DNA of 64,000 bases from Abditibacterium sp. Its GTDB lineage: Bacteria; Armatimonadota; Abditibacteriia; Abditibacteriales; Abditibacteriaceae. Location of the stretch: NCBI GenBank assembly GCA_030448265.1, contig JAUJNG010000001.1, forward strand, positions 28,490 through 92,489. Direction: 5' to 3'. Positions 34,901 through 41,816 of the stretch are shown here, one piece after another (position 1 is the stretch's first letter; each line of letters opens with the position of its first letter). Under the pieces are notes generated by a model. It did not search any database. It saw only the letters and a program-made list of their open reading frames with translations, and had not been told where the DNA came from. A program made the translations under genes and the position numbers.

Positions 34901-35127
34901 TGAACGACGTCACCGCGCAACTGGCCTTAGATGTTGATACCCTTTTTCGCCGCGAAGCCATCGTGGGCTGGACGGACAACCAGGATGTCAAGAACCAGAT
35001 GCGAACCGCCATCGAAGACCTGTTGTATGGAGTGAAGGAAGCGCGCGCACTTGATCTCACTTTTGAAGAGATGGACGACGCCATCGAAGCCTGTCTGGAT
35101 GTCGCCGCCGCGAGGTATGGCAAATGA
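31918..35127 (+). CDS. hsdR: Type I restriction endonuclease HsdR
   Basis: 1069 aa. N-terminal PD-(D/E)xK nuclease (RPDLVLFVNGIPFAVIECKRP in two pieces around the catalytic Asp, Glu and Lys), SF2 translocase with Walker A HTQGSGKSLTM, DEAD-type LVDESHRG, GFTGTPVKN, and motif VI ARVNRLYEGKEFG; then the HsdR C-terminal helical region. Full length, so the system is probably active for restriction. Start ATG at 31918 overlaps the hsdS stop by one base. Confidence 0.95.
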   Translation: MFDAIPDHAPADREDDISQLPALHLLQSLGYTYLSPSQALGLRGGRRANPFLDGVLDAQLRRLNTIRFKGREWQFSEANIQSAILALKNLPFDGLVRTNAQLTDLILLGKSFPQTIEGDTKSFSVRYVDWNPATWLENNVFHVVEEFEVERTGSKETRRPDLVLFVNGIPFAVIECKRPSLKDPLGEAISQNIRNQRDENIPRLFFSVQLVMALAKNEASYATVGTGAKFWSQWKEDVDAALTPLMKVPLPTAAKTEMMALRTSKQRALFDELEKGRAITAQDRALYSLARPERLLELAREFILLDAGEKKIARYQQYFCVKKIMERIRRRDEDGRRRGGVVWHTQGSGKSLTMVLLAKAIALEPDLRDAKIVLVTDRVDLDDQIYGTFQNCDTEPVRALSGKELAGALQDPEIRVITAVINKFETAAAKLRVCMESPNIFVLVDESHRGQYGPLHGRMRQALPNACFIGFTGTPVKNRDRDTVDTFGGLIDSYPIRQAVEDKAVVPLLYEGRDIEQNVDRAKVDRSFDLITERLSLKQKADLKKKFSTTDQLNQAEQKIREVALDISLHWRGSWQGLPQGYKAQLVAPSKRAALLYKKYLDEWGMVSSEVLISGPDEREGYDETDTDEEDLPAIVAFWRKMMARYGSEEAYNKNLINAFKSGETPEIIIVVDKLLTGFDAPRNTVLYLTRQLKDHTLLQAIARVNRLYEGKEFGFIVDYRGVLQNLSRAFDLYGQLEGYEAGDIEGTVSDVAAEIAKLPQHHADLWDVFKTLDKTADEEAFEQFLDEQSKRDRFYERLTRFGKSLGIALSSARFMSETPEKLISRYRDDLRRFTRLRAAVRRRYAETVDFGEYEDRIQKLIDTHVGTGEVEKVTSLVNIFDRQAFQEEVDKLATTSSKADTIAHRTQRTISEKMEEDPAFYSRFSQMLESAIRAFRDRRLADRDYLAQVTEIADHIRNRTGDEVPPLLRHEDGAQAFYGILREALQNHLEGSDLNDVTAQLALDVDTLFRREAIVGWTDNQDVKNQMRTAIEDLLYGVKEARALDLTFEEMDDAIEACLDVAAARYGK

Positions 35128-35861
35128 TTGAGCGCGAGGGCGACGGTTTTCGGCTGCACTACGGCGATTTGTGCGTTCCCTTTGTGGTGGAGAGCGGCGC
35201 GCGCCGGCGGCTTTCCATCACGGTTTTTCCCGATGGGCGTTTGCGTGTCCTGGCGCCCGATGCCGCCTCGACCGATGCTGTTTTGGAGCGCGTCAACCGC
35301 CGTGCGAAGTGGATTGCCAAGCAGTGGGAATTCTTTCAAAACGCTCCGGTTCCCACGCCACCGCGCCTTTATATCAGTGGCGAAACCCACCTTTATCTGG
35401 GCCGCCAGTATCGCTTGAAGGTGTGTGAAATCGAAACTGCCTCCGAAGCCGAAAGCGTCAAGTTGTCAGGGCGTTTTTTCTGGGTTCGCACCCACAATCG
35501 CAGCGACACCGTTCACACCAAAAAATTGTTGGATGCCTGGTATCAAGCGCACGCCACCACGATTTTCTCCGCACGGCTTGGCCAATGCCTTATCAAAGTT
35601 CGGGGCCTTGATCCCCAGAGCGCGCCGCCGATGGAAGTGCGACGCATGACCAAACGCTGGGGCAGCTGCACGGCCAGTGGGCGCGTTCTGCTCAACTTGG
35701 AACTGGTCAAAACGCCTTTGGCTTGCGTTGATTACGTTCTTATCCACGAACTCTGTCATCTGCTCATACCACGTCATAATCCCGAATATTACGCCTTGCT
35801 GACGCGGTGCCTGCCCGACTGGAAGGAGCGCAAGAAACAGTTGGAAAAGTTTGGGCTTTGA
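35124..35861 (+). CDS. YgjP/SprT-like M48-type metallopeptidase
   Basis: 245 aa, DUF45/YgjP family. RRLSITVFPDGRLRVLAP at the start, KRWGSCTASGRVLLNLELV, and zinc motif HELCHLLIPRHN (HExxH) with the third histidine in LIPRHN. Genes of this family often sit at the end of type I restriction operons; the role is unproven, possibly trimming or turnover of HsdR. ATGA overlap with hsdR. Confidence 0.85.
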   Translation: MIEREGDGFRLHYGDLCVPFVVESGARRRLSITVFPDGRLRVLAPDAASTDAVLERVNRRAKWIAKQWEFFQNAPVPTPPRLYISGETHLYLGRQYRLKVCEIETASEAESVKLSGRFFWVRTHNRSDTVHTKKLLDAWYQAHATTIFSARLGQCLIKVRGLDPQSAPPMEVRRMTKRWGSCTASGRVLLNLELVKTPLACVDYVLIHELCHLLIPRHNPEYYALLTRCLPDWKERKKQLEKFGL

Positions 35862-35914
35862 TCGCCTAAAGTTCTTGATAAATTCTTTTCTATCGCTTGG
35901 CCACGAGCACCCTT

Positions 35915-37732
35915 ATGAACATTACACCGGACAAAAAGCGCGTTGTTGATTTCATCGAACAGGCTTACGAAGGCAAGTTGTGTCTGCCGGACTTTCAGCG
36001 CGAGTTCGTGTGGCGGCGCGATGAGGTCGCCGACTTGGTGCATTCCATTTTGCGCGGCTACTTCATCGGTCAGTTGCTGCTGTTGCCCTGCGATCCGCTT
36101 CAACCTCCGTTTGCGCCCCGCGCGCTGTATCCGGTGGCCCGCAGGCGCGCCTCGCCTCATGCGACAGCACTTATTCTCGACGGCCAGCAACGCATGACCT
36201 CGCTGCTTTACGCGCTCCACGATCCGGCGCATTTGGACACGGGAGCCTATCTCAAGGATTGCAGTCAGCACTGCTCGTTTTTCATCAATCTCCGAAATTT
36301 TCTTGACGACCCCGACAGCGATGATGTGGTGATGGCGCTCTTGGCCAGGGAAGTGCCCAGGGAGCTACGTTCGCTCGACACCCAGTTCGCCGAGCGCATT
36401 ATCCCTTGTTCCATGCTTCGCACTGCCGGAGATGTGCATCGTTGGATCGATGACCTGTCCGACTGGATCGAAGTCAATCGGCCCAATGAAGTAGGTGAGT
36501 TCCGGCGCGTCGAACGCCCAGCCATTCGCGCCGCGTTGGACAACTTCCTCGGCTTCCAAATCTCTTATAACGAGCTACGGCGCGGCGACAAGGAGACCGA
36601 AGAAATGTTCATGGGCCAGGTGTGCGCCATCTTCGAGAAGTTGAATTCGACCGGCGTTGAGCTTTCTGTCTACGACCTGCTCACGGCGCGGCTCTACCCG
36701 CACAAAATCAAGCTCCGCGAGTTGTGGGACACGGCCTGCAAAGGTGGCCCCAATCCGGTAGACGGTTCGCACCGCGCGCCGTTGGAGCGGCTCAACCGGT
36801 GGTCGAAAGGTAACGTCGATACCCACAAATTTGGGGTGCTGGCGCTGCGGAGTCTGGCGCTGCTGCGCGGCCTCGATCCCAAACCACAAAACCTCATCAA
36901 CATGACGCCCATCCACTTCATCCCTGACTGGTGGCGCGCCGTCGATGGTTTGGAGCGGGCGCTGCAAATCGCCTCGTTCGTCAACCCAGACGGGTTTGGC
37001 GCTTTCGCTCAAAAGTGGCTTCCAGGCTTTGGTCTGCTGCCGGTGCTGGGGGCACTTCGCACCCAAATCGAAGAGCAGAGGTGGGGAGACGCCGAGCGCG
37101 CCGATCTGCGGCGTTGGTATTGGTGCAGCGTTTTTCTGGAACGCTATTCGAGCGCGGTCGAGAGCAAGTCGCGCAAAGATTACATCGAACTGCTCACCCA
37201 TTGGAAGCACAGCGGCCCTCCTCCGGCGCTGTTTGTCGAAGCGAAGGCGCGCATCGGAGCGCCTGGCTACTCGGTGCGCGATTCGGCGAGTTCTTCCTCT
37301 TCGGTTTATAGCGGGATATTTTGTCTGCTGGCGATTAACGGTGCGAGGGACTGGCGGCTTGGTGAGAGCATCGAACTCCAAACACTGCAAGACCACCACA
37401 TTTTTCCGCAGAACTATCTCAAGCGGCACGGCTTCGACGCGGGCAAGGATAAAACCCTCATCAACAGCGTCCTCAACCGCACCCTCATCGGGGACGAGAC
37501 CAACAACAAAATCAAAGACAAAGCCCCCGCCGACTACCTGGCAAGCGCGGATTTGTTTCCGGGTGGACACGGCGTGCTGGGCGCGCATTTCCTCAAGCCG
37601 CGCGCCGTCGAGATTATGCAAGAGGCGAAAGAAGGCCTAAGCACCGATGAGGTAAGGCGGCTCTACCTCGATTTTATAGGCGAGCGAGAAAGCGCCATGC
37701 TCGCGCACATTCGCACGCTGTGCGGTATTTAG
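35915..37732 (+). CDS. GmrSD-like single-chain protein (DUF262 + HNH)
   Basis: 605 aa. The N-terminal DUF262 ParB-like NTPase (LPDFQREFVWRRDEVADLV and ALILDGQQRMTSLLYAL) is followed by a helical middle and a C-terminal DUF1524/HNH nuclease (QDHHIFPQNYL, NRTLIGDETNNKIKDKAP). This is the architecture of type IV modification-dependent restriction GmrSD enzymes that cleave DNA with modified cytosines. Start ATG at 35915; a TTG at 35897 is possible. Lies 53 bp after the YgjP gene, probably under the same transcript. Confidence 0.85.
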   Translation: MNITPDKKRVVDFIEQAYEGKLCLPDFQREFVWRRDEVADLVHSILRGYFIGQLLLLPCDPLQPPFAPRALYPVARRRASPHATALILDGQQRMTSLLYALHDPAHLDTGAYLKDCSQHCSFFINLRNFLDDPDSDDVVMALLAREVPRELRSLDTQFAERIIPCSMLRTAGDVHRWIDDLSDWIEVNRPNEVGEFRRVERPAIRAALDNFLGFQISYNELRRGDKETEEMFMGQVCAIFEKLNSTGVELSVYDLLTARLYPHKIKLRELWDTACKGGPNPVDGSHRAPLERLNRWSKGNVDTHKFGVLALRSLALLRGLDPKPQNLINMTPIHFIPDWWRAVDGLERALQIASFVNPDGFGAFAQKWLPGFGLLPVLGALRTQIEEQRWGDAERADLRRWYWCSVFLERYSSAVESKSRKDYIELLTHWKHSGPPPALFVEAKARIGAPGYSVRDSASSSSSVYSGIFCLLAINGARDWRLGESIELQTLQDHHIFPQNYLKRHGFDAGKDKTLINSVLNRTLIGDETNNKIKDKAPADYLASADLFPGGHGVLGAHFLKPRAVEIMQEAKEGLSTDEVRRLYLDFIGERESAMLAHIRTLCGI

Positions 37733-37779
37733 GGCGGGCATTCCAACCGTTTTCTGACCATGTGCTTCGCCTAAAACCA

Positions 37780-38964
37780 ATGGCCATAAATCCTTCTGAC
37801 TCTCGTGAACTCCAACGAGAAGCAGCTGAGTTCAAACGGCTGTGGGCCTCTTACTACTACCGCGCTAAAGCAGCCGAAGAAGCGGAGGAGCGTTTTTTCG
37901 TAAGTATCGGCAGGGCACACCCACCGGGGGCGGGTGAGCGTTTGGTCGCGTTATACGATCAACAAAAAGAGGCTCAAGACCGATGGTCGGAGGCCGTGCT
38001 TGAATTGGGGACGCAGAGCGCGTTCGACCCGGACGATGCCGAACGGTTCGCCTTGGGCCATGCCCATCCCAAACTGGGGACGTTACAAAACAGCGAGACC
38101 GGCGAGATCTTTGAGGTGTTCCTGCGCTTTCGACGCTCCCGGCAAACTCCTTACGCTTACAGCAATTCGCCTGATGGGCCTCCTCAAACTCCGTACCAAA
38201 TTCAGAAATCTTTCCACACCCTATTCCCTCTGGCTCCCTACAACGTGATGGCGTTCGCCGCGAACCAGGCTCACCGGATCACGGAGAGGCAGTGGCAACG
38301 CATCTACGCGATCCTCTTAGGGTGGATATGGTGCCGTCGTGTCAAGTATTCTGCGCAAGATTGGGATGAAAACACCTTTCATCGCTTTATTGACGATTTG
38401 ATCGGGCAGATTCATTTGCTGCTTTTGGATGGAGTAGAGATGAAGTTGGAGGGAACAGTTCATCAGCTAAAGCCCCCACCACCTCAATTCGTCCAATACG
38501 AGGGCGAACTCGATCGAATATCTAAAGAATCTCACCTTCTGCACGACATGGAAAATGCGGTGATGAATTACGGCGAGCGTTTCTTTCGACAGGCGGCTTT
38601 AGTGTGGAAACAGATAGACCCGCTCTCAAAATTCGAGTCGGTGCCTGTTGGAGAGTTAGAAGGGCAGGACTCCTTGCAGCTTTCCTATAACCCTTTGGCC
38701 GAGTTTCAGGCCAGATCCGAAGTCAAGGAGAACCTCCGCCAACTATTGCGAGACAAGTTGAACCTCTTGACACCGACAGAGCGCAAATATTTCTTGCTTC
38801 ATAAAGGACAAGGCAAACGGTATCAGGATATAGCCGATGAGTGCGGGGTGTCATTTGATACCGTGAAAAAGACATTAGCCAAAGCTCAAAAACGTCTGAG
38901 CCAGCAACTTCCCCCGGGACGCGCCTACTCGAAGCGTCGAACGAAACCCGAAAAAAAACTTTAG
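37780..38964 (+). CDS. Sigma-70 region-4-like protein of the element
   Basis: 394 aa. Only the C-terminus is recognisable: LTPTERKYFLLHKGQGKRYQ and DIADECGVSFDTVKKTLAKA form a sigma region 4/LuxR-like HTH, preceded by a helical body with no region 2 visible. It may be an element-specific regulator or a divergent sigma factor. Start ATG at 37780; the frame extends to 37720, overlapping the previous stop. Downstream are the small genes and primase of the element. Confidence 0.62.
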   Translation: MAINPSDSRELQREAAEFKRLWASYYYRAKAAEEAEERFFVSIGRAHPPGAGERLVALYDQQKEAQDRWSEAVLELGTQSAFDPDDAERFALGHAHPKLGTLQNSETGEIFEVFLRFRRSRQTPYAYSNSPDGPPQTPYQIQKSFHTLFPLAPYNVMAFAANQAHRITERQWQRIYAILLGWIWCRRVKYSAQDWDENTFHRFIDDLIGQIHLLLLDGVEMKLEGTVHQLKPPPPQFVQYEGELDRISKESHLLHDMENAVMNYGERFFRQAALVWKQIDPLSKFESVPVGELEGQDSLQLSYNPLAEFQARSEVKENLRQLLRDKLNLLTPTERKYFLLHKGQGKRYQDIADECGVSFDTVKKTLAKAQKRLSQQLPPGRAYSKRRTKPEKKL

Positions 38965-39005
38965 AGTTTTTTCAAATTGTCCCCCCAAACGCCTCGTGCC
39001 CCCAC

Positions 39006-39248
39006 ATGAAAGCCGAGGTGATTCCCACGATTACATTTTTAACCCTCTACCGAGGGAGGACGGTTGATGAAGCGGTTGTTATTGCAACCTCGATCGATCC
39101 CGTCCTCATACAGTTTGTTGCACGGCACCTGTTGGCCGAGCCTTTAGACCCGGCAGATGCTGTATTGAGTGCCGTCGTCACTTGTCGCAGACACGCACTA
39201 CGCCTGATCATTGTTGAAGAGCCGTCAACTCCAAAGGAGAAGCCATGA
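39006..39248 (+). CDS. Small hypothetical protein
   Basis: 80 aa (VIPTITFLTLYRGRTVDEAV onward), no family recognised. Its stop overlaps the next ATG, and the three genes 39006-41687 follow one another, suggesting an operon with the primase-helicase. Weak ribosome site. Confidence 0.5.
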   Translation: MKAEVIPTITFLTLYRGRTVDEAVVIATSIDPVLIQFVARHLLAEPLDPADAVLSAVVTCRRHALRLIIVEEPSTPKEKP

Positions 39249-39442
39249 CTAACTTCTCCATGGAAAGACATTACCGCGTAGACCGAGAACGCCAACTCCG
39301 CGCGCTTTTGGCTCTTCTGCAACTCCAAGACAGAAGGGAATTATCCCCACAACCCGCACCCTGTTCGCGGTTTACCAATTTAACCCCGCGTCATGATGCG
39401 GCACTGCTGAAAGGAGGAAAACCCCATGAGCCAATTGTTTGA
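39245..39442 (+). CDS. Small basic hypothetical protein
   Basis: 65 aa, basic N-terminal half (HYRVDRERQLRALLALLQL). AAGGAG precedes the ATG at 39245, and the end overlaps the Shine-Dalgarno and start of the primase. May serve mainly as a leader for translational coupling. Confidence 0.45.
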   Translation: MTNFSMERHYRVDRERQLRALLALLQLQDRRELSPQPAPCSRFTNLTPRHDAALLKGGKPHEPIV

Positions 39443-41687
39443 GCAAGTGGCAACCAATGGTTCCTCGCGTCCTGAGTCCACTCCTGAGGATCTGGCAATG
39501 CGTTGGGGACTCAAATTACGCAGGGTCAAAGGCAAAAAGGAGTGGTATGGCCCCAATCCGTTGGAGCCGGGAGCGACGGACGATGGGTTCTGGCTGAACG
39601 AAAACGGTTGGGCGTGCGATAGAAAACTATCGGTGAATGGGAAGCCCAAGTATTACCCTGCGGCAGAGGTAGCCCGACTTTCAGGAATAACCAACTACGC
39701 CCCCGTCATAGAGTGGCGTGAGGCCAACAGTCCGGGGCAGAAACGCACAAAACAGATGACAACGACCTCAAAACCGAAACGAGACCTGAGAAAGACCTGG
39801 GTGGAGCGAGGCATCACTGAGAAAACCCTAAAAGATTTCGAAGTGAAGGATGTCGATGATGGGTGGGAATATCCTACCTACTTCTCCAATGGTCAAGCTG
39901 GCAGGAAGCGATGGAAGAGCAAGCACACCTCGAAGCCTAAATACATGTGGCGTGGCGCGGGCGAACGGCCTGTGGGGTTTGGTTTGGATAAGCTCTACGG
40001 TGCAGGGGACATCTGGATTGTCGGAGGAGAACCTGATGTTATGGCAATGTTCCAGTGTGGTTTCGCCGCAGTTGCAACTTTCGGCGAAGGGCAGGGACAT
40101 GAGGAGCTAATTTCAGAGTTAGCTCACTTGAACGTGAAGAATGTCAACATCGCTCTGGATAATGATGAGACGGGCCGCACTGGGACGTTGGCTCTTGTGG
40201 ATGCCTGTCACTGTGAGGGAGTTCACGCGACCGCTTATAGCTTCGTTGGCGCCCCAGGATACGACATCTGCGACTTATTCGAAGAGATGGGGCACGATGT
40301 TGAGCGGTTTCGACAAGCAATCGAATCTTTATTAGAGGTCGATGAGCAGACCTTGGCAAAATGGCGATTGGGGGAGCAAATTTTACCTGCTACTCGCAGT
40401 CCCCGCGTTCAAATCGCTCAGCGTAAGCCGGTAATTCTCTCGGCTGTCGAGTTGATGCAAAAGAGTCTGCCACCTCAACGCTGGGCAGTGACTAATTTCG
40501 TCGGCGAAGGAGTGACCATAATAGCTGGTGTTCCTAAAAGTGGTAAGTCTTGGCTGGCCTTAGATATTGCGATCGCAGTCGCAATGGGAGAAGATTGGAT
40601 AGAGACTTGGCCGACTGAGAAAGGAGAAGTATTGTATCTGGCGCTGGAAGACACAGAGCGTCGTCTTCAAGATCGGCTTAGACGGGTTCGGCAAGGAGAA
40701 CATCCTCCCGAAGGGCTGCATCTGGCAATCGACTGGCCTGCTTTGGATAAGGGTGGCCTGCAAGAGTTGGAAACTTGGATTTCGCAGCATCCTCAGGCGC
40801 GGCTCATTATCGTTGACACCTTCAAAAAAGTGCGCCCCACCCGAACTGAACGTGATTACTACGGCGAAGACTACGATCATATTTCTCAACTCAAATCCTT
40901 GGCTGACCAACACCAAGTGGCGATTTTGGTTGTGCATCACACGACCAAACAACCTACGGATGATCCGCTCAAAAGCGTATCTGGCACAATGGGACTCACT
41001 GGCGCCGCCGATGGGATTATTGTTTTATCCCGCGAAAGACTCAGCGAGAAAACTCGGCTCTTCGTGACAGGCCGAGATGTCGAGGAGCAGGTCTATAACC
41101 TCCACTGGTGTAGAGAAACTTTCACCTGGACTTATTTGGAGCAAGAACAATCCGAACCTCGCGTTTCACATGGAATTAGAACTTCGTTGGATGTGCTGGC
41201 AACTCATTTTTCACGGGGGGCTACTCACACGGAATGGAAGCAAGCCTGCATTGATGTAGGAATGAGCAAGTCTACGTTTGACCGCGCTCGAAATTCCTTA
41301 TACCAACAGGGGTTAGTTGTTCAGCAGGGCACAGGAAGAGGTGCTACATTCCACGCCTCATCTGTTGATTGCACTCCAATTGATGAACCGCCTCGCTCCA
41401 CTGTGGATGTTTCCGAACCGCGTAAAGGGCATAGAGAAAATAGGTCTCAGTCCCACGCGTCTATAGAGCCACAAAACTTGAGATCGTCACCGGATCGGAG
41501 GCTTGATACCGATGGGGCTTTAGTCCCAACACGGTCTCGAAACCAATCTGAAACCAATCTAAAGCCACACAATGTGGGCACTAAAGCAAGCCAAAGCGAT
41601 GGTCTCAGTTTCTATTCGCCTATAGAGGGTGAGACTCTGAACCTTTTCGAAGATGAGGTGACGCCAAGTAACATCGCTTGGACTTGA
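39426..41687 (+). CDS. Toprim primase fused to RepA-like AAA_25 helicase
   Basis: 753 aa. Toprim-like domain, residues about 193-255: DIWIVGGEPDVMAMF and NVNIALDNDETGRTG, the E and DxD metal positions. AAA_25/RepA-type hexameric helicase follows: Walker A AGVPKSGKSW (about 367-376), ALEDTERRLQDRLRR, Walker B RLIIVDTFKK, and VVHHTTK with GTMGLTGAADGIIVL. The tail is low complexity. Typical of primase-helicases from mobile elements that replicate autonomously at some stage. Strong AAGGAGG upstream. Confidence 0.85.
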   Translation: MSQLFEQVATNGSSRPESTPEDLAMRWGLKLRRVKGKKEWYGPNPLEPGATDDGFWLNENGWACDRKLSVNGKPKYYPAAEVARLSGITNYAPVIEWREANSPGQKRTKQMTTTSKPKRDLRKTWVERGITEKTLKDFEVKDVDDGWEYPTYFSNGQAGRKRWKSKHTSKPKYMWRGAGERPVGFGLDKLYGAGDIWIVGGEPDVMAMFQCGFAAVATFGEGQGHEELISELAHLNVKNVNIALDNDETGRTGTLALVDACHCEGVHATAYSFVGAPGYDICDLFEEMGHDVERFRQAIESLLEVDEQTLAKWRLGEQILPATRSPRVQIAQRKPVILSAVELMQKSLPPQRWAVTNFVGEGVTIIAGVPKSGKSWLALDIAIAVAMGEDWIETWPTEKGEVLYLALEDTERRLQDRLRRVRQGEHPPEGLHLAIDWPALDKGGLQELETWISQHPQARLIIVDTFKKVRPTRTERDYYGEDYDHISQLKSLADQHQVAILVVHHTTKQPTDDPLKSVSGTMGLTGAADGIIVLSRERLSEKTRLFVTGRDVEEQVYNLHWCRETFTWTYLEQEQSEPRVSHGIRTSLDVLATHFSRGATHTEWKQACIDVGMSKSTFDRARNSLYQQGLVVQQGTGRGATFHASSVDCTPIDEPPRSTVDVSEPRKGHRENRSQSHASIEPQNLRSSPDRRLDTDGALVPTRSRNQSETNLKPHNVGTKASQSDGLSFYSPIEGETLNLFEDEVTPSNIAWT

Positions 41688-41816
41688 ACGCAACGGCAAT
41701 AGAGAATAGTGGAGAACGATTTCACTGTCGCCCTCCGCCATTCTTTTGCTGGCTATGGAACGAAGTAAAGGAAACTTTAGTTGTTGAGCTTAGTGGCTCC
41801 AAGGAGACAAATCAGC

